Positions 1 through 10,426 of a stretch of 64,000 nt of DNA are shown here, in pieces (position 1 is the first letter of the stretch; the number at the start of each line of letters is the position of its first letter). Origin of the DNA: Tricholoma matsutake (lineage: Eukaryota; Basidiomycota; Agaricomycetes; Agaricales; Tricholomataceae). Position numbers and translations under genes: made by a program. The notes below the pieces were generated by a model that was not told the DNA's origin, made no database searches, and saw nothing but the letters and a program-made list of their open reading frames with translations. The stretch is from contig AP026546.1 in the NCBI GenBank assembly GCA_026075535.2, positions 8,494,001 to 8,558,000 of the forward strand. Direction: 5' to 3'.

Positions 1-889
1 TCACGAGGTAAGTGTAATTATTGATTGGCCTGCACTCCAACTACATTACTGCATAATCACCGGGAGAGGCAGAAGCTGAACTCGTGATGTTAAATCAACC
101 TGGGATCATCGATGCTATCATTACTGATGATAGTGATGCATTTGTGTTCAGTGCAAAGTGTGTTATCAGATCCAGGTGCAAGGCCTTTTCTTCAGTACCA
201 GTGATGTCACAGTAGTGATTGTTTAATACCCACTGCTTTTAGTTCTACAAACAAGATCAGTAACAGCCTCGGTGCTGATGAAGTCATGATCTACACCTCG
301 GATGCCATCAAACATGTTGATACAGTTGCACTTACAACTGATGGCAGGTGGTGATTATAGCTTGGGAACTTCTGGCTATGGGGTATCAACAACACATGGC
401 TTGGCAAAATGCAGCTTTGGGGATGCATTGCTCACAGCTGCCAAGACTCTACCTGATGATGACTCCTTTCAGATGTTTCTTGGCACATGGTGAGCTCAGA
501 TGTGTCTTGAATTGTCTACAAATTCACACAGCTTCCTCCCTCATTGCTCCATGGCCCTGACCTTGAAGTTGAGGTCTTTACACTCCCCCCCATATTCCTA
601 TAGGAATCTGATGATTCCGATGATTCTGATCGGAGTCCAATCAGAATCCCACCATATTCCAATGTCATTTTCACCAGCCAAATTGACATGAAATGGCACA
701 TTTAATCCTAGTCCAGTACGATGTAGTCCGATCAGAGTCTGATTGGACTATCAGAATTTCCTAGGAATTTCTGATCATAGAAATCACATAGGACTAGTCC
801 GAAGTTATGCTAAGACATCAGACAATATAGGATTCTGATAGGAATGAAAGCAGCCTTGCTTAGTAATATAGTATGAAAAATTAAACACA

Positions 890-967
890 CACACAAGAAT
901 TGAACACTTGACTACAGAAGATTATGCAAGCGTAAACTGACAACAATACCATTAGGCTAAACAGTCA
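890..967 (-). ncRNA. tRNA-like Pol III unit, left arm of E1 (beta-type variant)
   Basis: On the minus strand an A-box-like TAGCCTAATGG (949-959) is followed about 45 nt later by a B-box-like GTTCAATTC (897-905) and then a TTTTT run at about 877. Direction is outward, toward the left terminus. No closed acceptor stem was found, so this is tRNA-derived or tRNA-like rather than a working tRNA gene. Confidence 0.55.
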
Positions 968-999
968 TTACAGGTAAGTGATCATACTACACTACATAC

Positions 1000-2290
1000 C
1001 ATTCCCATGGGTGTGATGACAAAGCACATAGCTGCATCATCACACCTGCCAGCTCATCAACTCCCACCACCACCACCAACGATGACAAGCATGCCACCTC
1101 CATCCCCCCACCTCAACCACCTCAACCCAGCAACTCCCACCACTCCCACTTCACCCCCATCTCTAGATGAGCCCCCAACACTGGAAATGACTGGTTTCGA
1201 TGCCAAACAATGCCCAAACAACACAATCGTTGTTTGGGCCATAGTAAGTTGTTTTTTTCATTTGTTTTTTACTTTTGTAGACTAACTAATTCATTTGTTT
1301 TGTTTCTAGATTCTAATCTACATGAGTAACGACAGACTGATGCAAGCCAAACCCACACCCAATGATGCCCCTGGCAATCCCCCTCCTCCCCATCAAAACA
1401 GGATGTGAGGGTATCGATCATGGTCAGGAGCATGGGGAGCAACACCAGGAGACCCCAAAAGGGGAATACCCGCCCGGTAAGCACCACCTGACCCCTCCCC
1501 TCGTGCCATGTCACTGATGAACCGACAACGCACCCACCCCATGCCTATGAGCTGCTGCTCATAGGGTGGATCGTGAGTGCATGGACCCCCCACGACACCA
1601 ATGACATCCAGCACCCCCCATCACCACTGTGAGCAACTGCTTGCGGGGTGTATATGGGGTGTGAGAACATGGGAACAGCGTGGAGGGACGATGATGGCAC
1701 CAAATGACACGCCTATGAGCAGCTGCCCATAGGGTGGTTTGTGGGTGCAGACAACAAGGGGGATGAATGACAAGGGTGACAAAATGACAAGGGGAAAGGG
1801 AACAACGACCAGAAGGGGAGACAATGGTGACACCCGCCCCATGCATGCCTACAAGCATCTGCTCGTAGGGTGTTTAAGGGGAGGGGGAGGGAGGGAGGGG
1901 ACAATGGACAAATGCTGCCACCAACATATGATGCACCACCCACCACCAGCCTCACGAGCAACTGCTTGTGGGGTGGACAGTGGGTGGAATGATGAGGGAG
2001 GGGAGACGAGAGGGAGGGGAGGGAAGCCACAGGGGAGGCGAGGTGAGGGAGGCGAGACACGATGGAGACAAGAGGGAGGGGAAACGATGGGACAGGGCTG
2101 ACAAGACAGGCAATGTGACGCACCACCCCCCCCTCCCCCCTGCAAAATGGGGGGGGTGGTTTTTTTTTTGTAGAATTTAAAATAGTATAATTAAATAGTA
2201 TAATTAATTCTCCCCCCCGCGTTTGCATGGGTTTTTTTAAAAAAAAATCTATATTATTTATCTACTCCCTCACGAAGACATGAGGGCTCA
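1000..2290 (+). other. Intron/hairpin cassette of E1
   Basis: Begins with a reading frame that opens MTKHIAASSHLPAHQ at 1016, a start shared with E2, E3 and E5. Next is a perfect 11-bp-arm palindrome GCCCAAACAAC..GTTGTTTGGGC (1212-1239) directly followed by a splice-donor-like AGTAAGTTG and a T-rich segment ending TTTCTAG at about 1309, a likely intron. The following part holds five copies of an imperfect hairpin with core AGCNNNTGCT and tail GGGTGGA (near 1546, 1624, 1711, 1846, 1951). The 3' end has C-rich hairpins each followed by T runs (2126-2290). Long antisense frames (1713-2228, for example) are purine/pyrimidine skew effects. Function unknown. Confidence 0.6.
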
Positions 2291-2346
2291 ATAAGTGAAG
2301 TAATCCTAAGTGCTATAAATGGACTTTATATTGCATGTTTATTAAT

Positions 2347-2433
2347 GCTCCTGTGGCTCAACTGGTTGAGCACTTGTTTTTGTGGTCATGTGGCTTATAT
2401 ATCCCAAGGTCTGGGGTTCAATCCCTGCTCTGC
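2347..2433 (+). ncRNA. tRNA-like Pol III unit, right arm of E1 (alpha type)
   Basis: A box TGGCTCAACTGG (2354-2365) followed by GTTGAGCA as in a tRNA D arm, B box GGTTCAATCCC (2415-2425), then TTTT at about 2441. Direction is outward to the right terminus. Nearly the same unit stands in E2 (left arm) and E5 (right arm). Confidence 0.65.
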
Positions 2434-3443
2434 CCATTTATTTTGTAAGCACTTTCACCAAAGTCAAGTCTTCCGAAATGGTGTGGTATTCTGACTACCT
2501 GTTGGAATTTCTTGGAAATAAGAGTACATGGTCATCAAGATACATTCCAATCGGATTCCTATCAGACTCCTAGGACTAGTATTGGACTAGTAGGACTCCT
2601 ATGGGATTCTGATCAGACTCCTATCGGAAAACTCGGACTCCTAGGACTCCGATAGGAATATGGGGGGGAGTGCAAAGTCTTGTCAAAGTTGACCACTGCC
2701 TTTCTGGATATGGAGGTTCTTGATCTGTATCTAGCAGCAACAACATCTTGGACCATAGGATTAGGCAGCCATGTGATGGATACTGTTGCCCCATTGTGGA
2801 GACCTCGCAAGCCTGTGATTCATGAAATCACCACATTTTGCCAGCAATGCTTGGGATGGTCCGAATCGGCAACACTTCTGAAGAGATTTGAAAAAGTGCT
2901 TTGGGGTGGGGTCATATGTCACATGCTTTGCTCAGTATGCTGGTTTCTCCATCTGATAAAAGCCAATTACTCACGATGTCCAATTGTTTGAGCTGTTTGT
3001 TCTTTATGATGACACTGAACACAAACTTGCCAACACACAAACATGTGTGTTGAAGATCTCTCCCAACCCTTGCACAGTCCAGTCAAGTGGCAGAGGCTCC
3101 CTCACATACCAGAAACTCACAGTTACCATCAAAAATCTCATCAAATCTACAGGTTGTGTTGTACTGCCACGAAATGATGCACTGGTGGTTTCAATCAATG
3201 TATGGGTCCTGCAATCCATGACATATGCTGTAGGACTCTTGACTTTGCAGGAGTGGCTGCATGCAGTAAGCAGATCCTGAGTCCCTTGTCATGACCATCA
3301 AGTACATATCTTCATTCCAGAAACCTCAGAATTCTATGCAAAAACTTGGTACAATTGATTTGACCTTGGATGATGTGACTACTAGTAGCAGAAGTGGTGC
3401 CACTCACAATGAGGTTATTGATTTGACATTGGAGGAGATTTGA

Positions 3444-3721
3444 ATAAATGGCCTGTTGTCTGTTAGTAATAGCAGTCTCTAATTTGTTTGATTCATCATA
3501 TCTCGAAGAAGAGAACAAGTTACAATATAATATGTAGTCACAATCTAATTAATAAGAGAAGGGAAGGGACACAATTTGACAGTTTGATGAGAGAAACAGA
3601 ACAGGTACTACATGTGCCCATAGAATTTGGAGTAGCATAGCATTGTAAGAGATATTCAACTGAAAGCCCCAACATAAATCACCCCAGGTCCTACTTGCAT
3701 CTCACTGACAATTACTACCAG
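3444..3721. other. Intergenic, no feature recognised
   Basis: Follows the stop of the XPG-like gene. No domain-bearing frame, long repeat or terminal repeat was recognised. Confidence 0.5.
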
Positions 3722-4105
3722 GCATCTTGACTATGCGTCAGCAGTTGGAGGTGGTGTTGTAGGGTTGCATTTGCCACTGGGTGTCTTTACTATGCACTGG
3801 CAGCTGGTGTTGTAGGTTGGTGTTTGCATTGGTGGTTGGAGGGCTTGTTGTAGGGTTGTATGTGCCAGTTGTTGTAGGGTTGCATTTGCCACTGGATGTC
3901 TTTACTATGCATCAGCGGTTGGAAGTGGTGTTGTAGGGTTGGTGTTTGGTCAGAGTGCATCAGCAGTTGGAGGTCATGTTGTAGGGTTGTATGTGCCAGT
4001 GGACTATGAGTTGGCAGTTGGAGGTGGTGTTCTAGGGTTGGCGTTTGCTGCGAGGTGTCTTTACTATGCGCTGGCAGTGGGAGGTGGTGGTGTTTGCAGG
4101 GGGTG
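3722..4105 (+). repeat. Degenerate minisatellite, core TTGTAGGGTTG
   Basis: About six to eight irregular units built from GCAGTTGGAGGTGGTGTTG, TAGGGTTGCATTTGCCACTG and GTGTCTTTACTATGCACTGG. Unit order is shuffled. It could be the U3 part of an LTR, because a TATA-like AATAAAAGG and a pyrimidine-rich stretch follow at about 4180-4220 and a gag fragment in the same direction starts near 5200; this is inference, since no second LTR copy was found. Confidence 0.6.
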
Positions 4106-4109
4106 CTGT

Positions 4110-5200
4110 GGAATGGTCTGTATGTCTGTATGAATGGTCAGTTGTAAAAAGAAAGAGGTCTTATGACTCACCCAAGCCAATAAAAGGTCATCAGTTCAGC
4201 CTCTCTCAAGCAGAGCTCTGCGTTCTTAGCAGCGCAGTTCACATTCATGATTCACATAAAACAGAAAAGAGAGACACAGAAGACATAGAACATTGAATAA
4301 CAGAGCCAAGCATGCACAGCCAGCAAAACAGCAAAACAGAAAAGCCGGTGATGAACAGATGAAGGCAAGGACAAGAAAAGGACAAGAAAATAAAGGAGTC
4401 ACCAGAGGTGACTCAAAGGTTGGCAATGTTGGGTGAGCGGGGTGGGAAAGTGGGCATGTGGGGTCACTGCTGATCATGAGAGGTCAATGGGCAGTCACCG
4501 AGACCTGTGATACATTGGCATGTTTATAGATTTCATAAGGGAGCCTAGAATAGATGACTTTGTCAGCAAGATTCAGGAAGCATGAGAGGATCAGAGGCAT
4601 ACCTTAACAAGGACAAGTGCAATCAAAATGAAGTAGGTAATAAAAGAAATCCTCATCATAGTTTGTAAAACCAGTGGCAGGAGGCTCTAGTGTGGATGTT
4701 CACAATATGATTGGGGCGGACAAAAGAAACTACAACACAATCTTCCACATATTTAACTGTATCCTATTTAGGCTGTACAATGTACTAGTGTCTGGAAATA
4801 ACAGGGAACCATCAAAGAGAACCTGCACAGTCTTAGCTAGATAAGTGGGTGTTGCCCTAACAGAAGAACACAACTTTCCATATCAGTGCACCTTCTCTTT
4901 TGTGCACATGTCATTGTTTCACCACACCACATCCAATTACTCATCCTTTCAGCACAAGCCAGAAGTAACTGTGCACATGTAATCGACCTTGTCTTTTGTA
5001 AGCTGACTCCAGGCCTTGTCTTACATTGCAACTGCCAGTGATCAAGAGGCAGAGCTCATCAGCAGGACAGCTGTAACCAGACAACCAATTGGATCTGGTT
5101 TAGTTACAATTTACACTACTCTATTCACACAACTATTTTAGTTACAAGCCAAATTCAGTGATATCTCCAAGATCAGGTACCTTAGCTAAAGAAGTGACTC
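4110..5200. other. Unassigned stretch, possible LTR/leader of the gag fragment downstream
   Basis: Contains a TATA-like AATAAAAGG at about 4180 followed by CTCTCTCAAGCAGAGCTCTG, a layout common in LTR R/U5 regions, and A-rich sequence at 4250-4400. No primer-binding site could be recognised and no partner repeat lies in the window. No coding sequence is supported. Confidence 0.3.
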
Positions 5201-5219
5201 ATCACAGATCTATCTGACA

Positions 5220-5830
5220 TGTCCAAACCATCAACTTCTAATCCCAGTCCAAATCCTGTTCCTACACCAGTGATAGAGACAAAGATTGAGGTGCTCACAG
5301 TGCAAACACTGCTAGTAGTGTCAGTGCTAGCAGCATCCCAGCCCAGGCAAGCAGAAGCACAGCCATGGCGAAGATGATGAGATAGAGGAGATGATGGAGT
5401 GGATTTCACAGGATGATGTGCAGACAGTGGAGAAGTCTCAAAATGGAAAGGCACACTTACCTAAGTATGCACTACCCTAAATCTTTGACAGTACCATGGA
5501 AAATACAAAATCCTTTATCAGTTCTATAATATTGTATATCTATGGGAGTCCAGAATGTTGCACAGCAGAGTCAAAAATTATGTTTGCTCTCTCTTACATC
5601 CAGAGGGAAAGCACAGTTTTGGAGAAATGAGGCTATTAATCAAATTTCTGGGGGAAACAAACCATTTGTGACCTTCAAGGAATTTTTGGAGAGATTGGAG
5701 GCTCAGTTTGGGGATCCTTGGAAGGATGCCAAGTTTGGCAGCCTACACTAGACTTAGGTTCACTAAAAGACAGGATCAAATTATCTTCATTGCATGGAAG
5801 TAGGAACCATAAGTTACTACAAATAAAAGA
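5220..5830 (+). pseudogene. Ty3/gypsy gag fragment
   Basis: The frame at 5542-5751 reads ALWRNE-like KAQFWRNEAINQISGG, then FVTFKEFLERLEAQFGDPWK. This resembles the capsid region of basidiomycete Ty3/gypsy gag (WRNE..I..G....TF.EF...F...FGDP). Upstream frames carry a Pro/Thr-rich lead (PVPTPVIET) typical before gag capsid. Downstream it continues after a TAG as FTKRQDQIIFIAWK until E2 begins at about 5888. No protease or RT of this element was found on the right of E2, so it is a truncated relic. Confidence 0.6.
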
Positions 5831-6049
5831 ATAGGAAGTTACTATACCTTTGTTGCATGGAAGTAGGAATGAAGGTTAAGGCTGAGATTTACACTGCCCC
5901 ACATAGTCCTGGAGGAATCCTGGTAGTCCTACCAGGAATCCAGTGAGATTCAGTACCCTAAAGTCATACCATAATGGAAAGTCAATTTACAAGTTTCAAG
6001 TGCTTTGGACTTCATGAATTTCACAAAGTACCTACAAAATAAACTTGTT

Positions 6050-6133
6050 CAGAGCAGGGATTGAACTCTAGAACTCATGATCAAGAATCACATGACAAAC
6101 CAAACAAGTGCTTAACCAGTTGAGCCACAGGAG
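6050..6133 (-). ncRNA. tRNA-like Pol III unit, left arm of E2 (alpha type)
   Basis: Minus strand: A box TGGCTCAACTGG (6116-6127), B box GTTCAATCCC (6057-6066), TTTT about 25 nt beyond. Outward facing. The stretch between the boxes is longer than in a standard tRNA, as if it held an intron. Confidence 0.65.
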
Positions 6134-6277
6134 AATTATTAGCTGCAATATAAAAGTGTATTTATACCCTCAAACTCAAACTTAGGTATTTCTCTCTTGA
6201 AGCTCACAATTAAGATCAAATAAAATTTATTAACTACATCCCTCACATATACACCATTAATTACATAAAAAAAAAAC

Positions 6278-6482
6278 CTCCCCAACACAAGGTGCGAGGG
6301 GGAGTCCTACAAATATATACATATAAAACTAATCTCCCCTCACATTCAATGCGAGGGGAGCACTACAATTATAAAGAAAAAGAAAGAAAAACCCCTCACC
6401 CATGTTTTATGTGGGTGAGGGGGAAGGTATTACCATAAATAAAAAATGAAAAAAACCACCCCATGCAAAATGCAGGGGCGGC
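6278..6482 (-). repeat. C-rich hairpin array of E2
   Basis: Four stem-loops in a row, read on the minus strand: 6456-6482, 6389-6423 (arms CCCCTCACCCA/TGGGTGAGGGG), 6336-6360 (CCCCTCRCATT type) and 6278-6303. Several are followed on that strand by T runs of 5-9 nt. The same order is found in E5. Confidence 0.65.
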
Positions 6483-6489
6483 CTGGTGA

Positions 6490-7955
6490 GTCATGCCTGT
6501 CATCCGGTCCCCATCATCCTTGGTGCCAGGCCTTTGTTGTTGCTGTCCTCATCATTGCCATCCTGGGCGTCATTTCTGTGCTGCTCCTGGTTGCCATGCC
6601 CTTCCTGGTTGTCGTTGCTGTCCTGGCCATCTCCTGCTGTGTGGTGGTGGCTGTCATCGTCATTCCACCCACAATCCACCCCATGAGCAGTGGCTCATGG
6701 GGCTGGAGGCAGGTGGTGTGTTGTTGGCCCTGTTGTTGTTGTTGGTTGTGGTTGTTGTTGGTTGTGGTTGTTGTTGGTTGTGGTTGTTGTTGGTTGTGGT
6801 TGTTGTTGGTTGTGGTTGTTGTTGGTTGTGGTTGTTGTTGGTTGTGGTTGTTGTTGGTTGTGGTTGTTGTTGGTTGTGGTTGTTGTTGGTCATGGTTGGC
6901 GGCCATGCTTTGCGTTCTTGGGGTTCTGGTGCTGGTAGGGGGTTCTGGTGCTGGTAGGCGGTGGCATTGTCATTGTCGTCGACTGCACACACTCACAATC
7001 CACCCTATGAGCAGAGGCTCACAGGCATGGGGTGGGTGTGTTGGGTTGTCTTGTGTCCGGCCATTGTTGCCAGTAGAGTAGAACCTATAAAACAAAAGAA
7101 ATGGCTTAGTTTATAAAAACAAAAAGCAAACAAAAAGAATTTACATAGGGCCCAAACGATGCCCATGTTGGCTCGTTTGCGGGTGGTGGTGTTGTTACCA
7201 GTAGATTATAATCTATAAAGCTAAAGAAACAGGTTAGTTAGTTTATAAAAACAAAAAGCAGATGAAAAAAAAAAACTTATGTAGGGCCCATCCAGTTGGC
7301 TTGTTTGTCATCATCCGTTGTGGTTGGCGGCCGTGCTTCACATTCTCGGGGTTCTGGTGCTGGTAGGTGGTGGCATCATCGTTGTTGTCGACTGCACACA
7401 CTCATGATCCACCCTACGAGCAGAGGCTTGCAGGTGTGGGGTGGGTGTGTTGGGTTGTCTCGTGTCCGGCCATTGTTACCAGTGGAGTAGAACCTATAAA
7501 ACAAAAGAAATGAGTTAGTTTATAAAAACAAAAAGCAAACAAAAAAAAAATTATGTAGGGCCCAAATAACGTGATCTGCATTGTTTGGGCCCATCTTCCA
7601 TCCAGTTGGCTCGTTTGCAGGTGGTGGCATCATTACCAGTAGATTATAACCTAGAAAACTAAAGAAACAGATTGGTTAGTTTATAAAAACAAAAAGCAAA
7701 TGAAAAAAAAAACTTATGTAGGGCCCAAATGATGCAGCAGGTTGCCTTGTTTGGGCCCACATTCCATCCAGTTGGCTCATTTGAAGGTGGTGGTGATGGT
7801 GGAGTGGGCATGGGAATGGTGGCAGTGGGTGTCCATGCAGTGGTGGTAGTGGTAGAATGGAGAGGCGGCGGCATTGTCAAGAGTGGTGGTGATGGTTGAT
7901 GAGCTGGCAGTGTTGATGATGTGGCTGTGTGCTTTGTCATGCACAGCTGCCCCAA
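6490..7955 (-). other. Intron/hairpin cassette of E2
   Basis: Minus-strand frame opens at about 7940 with MTKHTATSSTLPAHQPSPP, the shared cassette start. Palindromes GGGCCCAAAT..GTTTGGGCCC stand at 7721-7758 and 7558-7592, with a half copy at 7148-7158. On the minus strand these are followed by TACATAAGTTT and T-rich intron-like stretches ending TTTATAG before GTTCTACTCCACTGG or ATTATAATCTACTGG. Hairpins with core AGCNNNGGCT/TGCT lie near 6676, 6999 and 7408. Thus two to three intron-exon modules are tandemly repeated. No protein domain is recognised. Confidence 0.55.
6731..6890 (+). repeat. 16-bp microsatellite GGTTGTGGTTGTTGTT, about 9-10 units
   Basis: Nearly perfect head-to-tail repetition of GGTTGTGGTTGTTGTT inside the E2 cassette. 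It creates long artefactual frames in several phases on both strands (Cys/Leu/Val-rich on plus, Asn/Thr/Gln-rich on minus). Confidence 0.9.
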
Positions 7956-7990
7956 TGGTACCTAGAGCAGTTAGTGGACATACTTTGTAA

Positions 7991-8065
7991 GTCTATGTGG
8001 TGTAGTGGTTATATTGGCCATGCTGAAATGTTGTTGTCTAATGCCTAGGGTTCAATTCTGCCTCA
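7991..8065 (+). ncRNA. tRNA-like Pol III unit, right arm of E2 (beta type)
   Basis: A box TGGTGTAGTGG (7998-8008) followed by TTAT, B box GGTTCAATTC (8049-8058), then TTTT at about 8076. Outward facing. Almost identical to the beta unit in the left arm of E5. Confidence 0.65.
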
Positions 8066-8368
8066 TGTCATTTATTTTATTACTTAGTATTAAGGACTCC
8101 TGGTTCAATCTTCCTGGATTCCTGGTCTGTCCTCCTGAATTCCTCATAGTCCAAGTCCTGGGGAATTCCGGGAATGGTACCAGGAAGAGCCCAATTTACC
8201 AGGATTATACCAGGAATCCACCAGGAATCCTACTGGAAGAGAAACTGCCAGGAATAAACCATTTGGTGGACAATGGCTGAAGCAGGGACTACCAGGAATC
8301 CTGGAGGAATCCTGGTAGTCCTACCAGGAAGACCAGGATTCCTCCAGAAATATGTGGGGCAGTGTAAA

Positions 8369-8718
8369 GAGCTCCAGCCAGCATCAGCTGCAGCAAAAAG
8401 ACAAACTCCTTGTCTAAGTCATTGTTGTCCATTGAGAATGGCATCCACTAGATCGGAAGGAGATCCCCATCAATGCATCATCGATCAACTGTTATTGTCC
8501 TTCTAAATCTACTCTCCCTGCACTGTTAACTTATGGTCTGAAACTCCAGGTCCAAATATTTTCAAACGCCGCTCATTGATGGGTTTGGAACGAAGTCTAG
8601 GTTTTCAAATGCTACGGGAAGTCATCCAATGATCACTCTTATAATCAAACTTCACTAGAATCTGTTAGAGACACATTCAGGATGGCTTTAAATGATTCTC
8701 AATTAGCTGGCCTACTCT
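8369..8718 (+). other. Short host stretch between E2 and E3, unrecognised
   Basis: A plus-strand frame reads MASTRSEGDPHQCIIDQLLL and, in another phase, TSLESVRDTFRMALNDSQL near 8650-8700. These may be decayed coding sequence but no family is recognised. It does not continue either the gag left of E2 or the copia RT right of E3. Confidence 0.3.
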
Positions 8719-8892
8719 CAGTACTTTACAGTCCCCCACCTGTCCTAGTGGACTCCAACCAGACTGACTGGAGTCTGACTGGAGTCCAATTGGAGTCCAA
8801 CTGGAGTCCAATTGAGCTACACTAAGTCATGTAGAGTTCAATCCCCCATTGGAGTCCAGGTGGAGTCCAACTGGAGTCTAACTGGAGTCTGA

Positions 8893-10131
8893 TGATAGGT
8901 TGTCTCCTCGGCTCAAAGGCCAATTCACCATTTTGGCCACATTCTAATCACATTGGATAACTCACACGAGGTCCCAGAAGCAGTGCGACCACTCCCGACC
9001 AAGTCTACCAAGTGCAATATCACGTCGAACGTGGTCGAGCATCGTCAAATGCGATCAAATGCGATCAAACATCGTTGAACGTGATTGAACATCATTGAAC
9101 ATCATCAAACATCATCGCGAGCATCGTCAAATGCAATCAAACATCGTCGAACACGATTGAGCATCATCGAACATGATTGAGCATCATCAAACACGATCAA
9201 ACATTGTCGAGCATTGTCGAGCATCATTGATCGATATCGAGAGACTGCGAGCGACATTGGGTGCCACATTTGTTATCTATATGGTGGAATAACATGTGCC
9301 AGGAAGTATTCCAACTCGTGCTCAAACTTGCTGATAGTAGGTCAGCCTTGTTCCAAGTCCCTATCGTGCACAGAACCCGCTGGATGCATTATTGCGAGAC
9401 TTAGCACAGTTTATACACAAAGGACAGTCCCCTTTTAGTTCTATACCCTTTATTACTCTTTCATCATATGATATATATCTTTCTTGTTCAGATTCCAGTC
9501 TCCTTTTTGGCCTTGTGCCTTAACTCATATCTTTTGCCTCATGTTCTACACATGTTCTCTAGCCTTTTTAGGTACTTTCTTTATTTTATATAAAAAGATG
9601 TACCAGATACAAAGAAAAACAAGAAAGTCGTCATCTTCCTCCCAGATCACAGTGATTTGAGAGTACAGTTTAGTCTTATTCAGTCTGAAGTTTGGTGTTT
9701 TATGCTAAACTTTCTCGAAATTCCTCGAAATTCCTCACATTATGCTATTTTCGCTCTCGCTTCCCTCGATTAGCCTTTTTGTCACTTCTACTACTCGTCT
9801 AGTCCCCCGATCTTGCGTCCGAACATATCTGCGCACTCAAAATTCCTCGAAACCTCTTCGAAAAATATTGCGACATCTCAAAAAGCATTGCGACATCTCA
9901 AAAAGCATTGCGACATCTCGAAAATCATCGCAAAGTCTCGAAAATCATCGCAAAGTCTCGAAACACATTCTTTTAGCCTCGAACTGCTTCAACAAGCAGT
10001 TGTTTTATGACTATTTGACGGTCAGTCTGACAGGTGACATCTAGAGGGCCTCGCATCCTTCCTATGACTCGTGTTATACCATCCGAAGCCTTTTGTGGGT
10101 TTTGTTTGGGTTTCCGGGTTGAGCATCATCA
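8893..10131 (+). mobile_element. Solo gypsy-type LTR inside E3
   Basis: Starts TGATAGGTTG and ends TTGAGCATCATCA, with TG..CA ends. The last 50 nt (TGTGGGTTTTGTTTGGGTTT) match the end of the G1 LTR read from its minus strand (12824-12870). Inside are degenerate repeats of ATCGTCGAACATGATCGAAC (9000-9230), a TATA-like TTTATATAAAAAG (about 9585) and a 22-bp repeat ATTGCGACATCTCRAAAA (9860-9960). Flanking ctga/ccga may be a decayed 4-5 bp duplication. It is related to, but clearly diverged from, the G1 LTR. Confidence 0.6.
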
Positions 10132-10235
10132 CCGAGTGGAATGCATTTCAACCAAATGATAAGTCAATTAGATATGAGCTCAAAGGACTTCAGACTTGGT
10201 GAATTTCATAAGGTACCCACAAAATAAATTTGTGT

Positions 10236-10320
10236 ACTGCAGGAATTGAACTCAAGACCTCACCATAAGGAATCACATGACAAACCAAACAAGTGTGCTC
10301 AACCACTTGAGCCACAGGAG
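10236..10320 (-). ncRNA. tRNA-like Pol III unit, left arm of E3 (alpha type)
   Basis: Minus strand: A box TGGCTCAAGTGG (10303-10314), followed by TTGAGCACAC, B box GTTCAATTCC (10242-10251), TTTT near 10225. Outward facing. Confidence 0.62.
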
Positions 10321-10426
10321 ATCTATTAGGGATCAATATAAGGTTTATTTATGACTCAACTTTTCATATTCTTCAAGGAGGCATTTTTCAAACAATTACA
10401 ATCAGAAAATTTTAATTAACCACATC

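Larger units (their letters stand above)
571..2682 (+). mobile_element. Element E1: non-autonomous KDZ-like transposon with tRNA-like arms
   Basis: Left end reads GAGGTCTTTACACTCCCCCC and the right end, reversed, CAAGACTTTGCACTCCCCCC, giving imperfect inverted repeats that extend into ATATTCCTATAGGA-like arms. Flanks ttgaagtt (563-570) and tcaaagtt (2683-2690) agree at 6 of 8 positions, fitting an old 8-bp target duplication. Subterminal arms (590-840 and 2540-2665) are arrays of GGANTCC, CCTAGGA and related short motifs. Each arm holds one outward tRNA-like unit. The core (about 1000-2290) is the low-complexity intron/hairpin cassette and has no transposase. E4 in this window, with the same plan, is the likely kind of autonomous partner (inference). 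Confidence 0.8.
1..3443 (+). pseudogene. XPG/GEN1-like structure-specific nuclease gene, interrupted by element E1
   Basis: Known of the family: Rad2/XPG nucleases (FEN1, GEN1, XPG) cut branched DNA with Mg2+ bound by acidic residues. Seen: from about position 58 the frame reads the XPG-I signature GEAEAELVMLNQPGIIDAII followed by TDDSDAFVFSAKCVI, with the acidic E and D residues of that domain; after a probable intron a GGDYSLGTSGYGV stretch matches the helix-hairpin region. The frame stops at TGA near 491, is cut by E1 at 570, and resumes at 2691 (LTTAFLDMEVLDLYLAA..). Removing E1 and one copy of the target duplication rejoins the frame exactly. A likely intron (GTATGC..GAG) lies near 2931-2988. 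The 3' exon ends at 3443 and carries two IDLTL motifs (TIDLTLDD, VIDLTLEEI) that look like SUMO-interacting motifs. Frameshifts near 345 and 3268 suggest a dead copy. The N-terminal part lies outside the window. The family is expanded in agaricomycetes, so this may be a dispersed paralogue rather than the single DNA-repair gene. Confidence 0.75.
5888..8368 (-). mobile_element. Element E2: non-autonomous KDZ-like transposon with tRNA-like arms
   Basis: Ends: TTTACACTGCCCCACATA (5888) and its inverse TATGTGGGGCAGTGTAAA (8368). Subterminal arms are rich in CCAGGAATCC/GGATTCCTGG motifs. Left arm holds an alpha tRNA-like unit, right arm a beta unit, both outward. The cassette is read on the minus strand. 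E5 (55129-57336) is the same subfamily in opposite orientation, with matching arms and hairpin order. No convincing 8-bp target duplication was found, so flanks may have been rearranged, or the exact termini lie up to 6 bp further out. Confidence 0.8.

Noticed and set aside
1713..2228. 171-aa minus-strand Pro/Ser-rich frame
   Set aside because: Lies over purine-rich cassette DNA; composition effect, with no domain and no counterpart in E5 or E2.
2346..2435. Functional nuclear tRNA gene
   Set aside because: A and B boxes are good but no complementary acceptor stem and no clean anticodon arm were found; the same holds for the other nine units.
6446..7081. 211-aa Cys/Leu/Val-rich plus-strand reading frame and its antisense Asn/Thr partners
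   Set aside because: Produced by the 16-bp GGTTGTGGTTGTTGTT repeat, open in several phases; not a credible protein.
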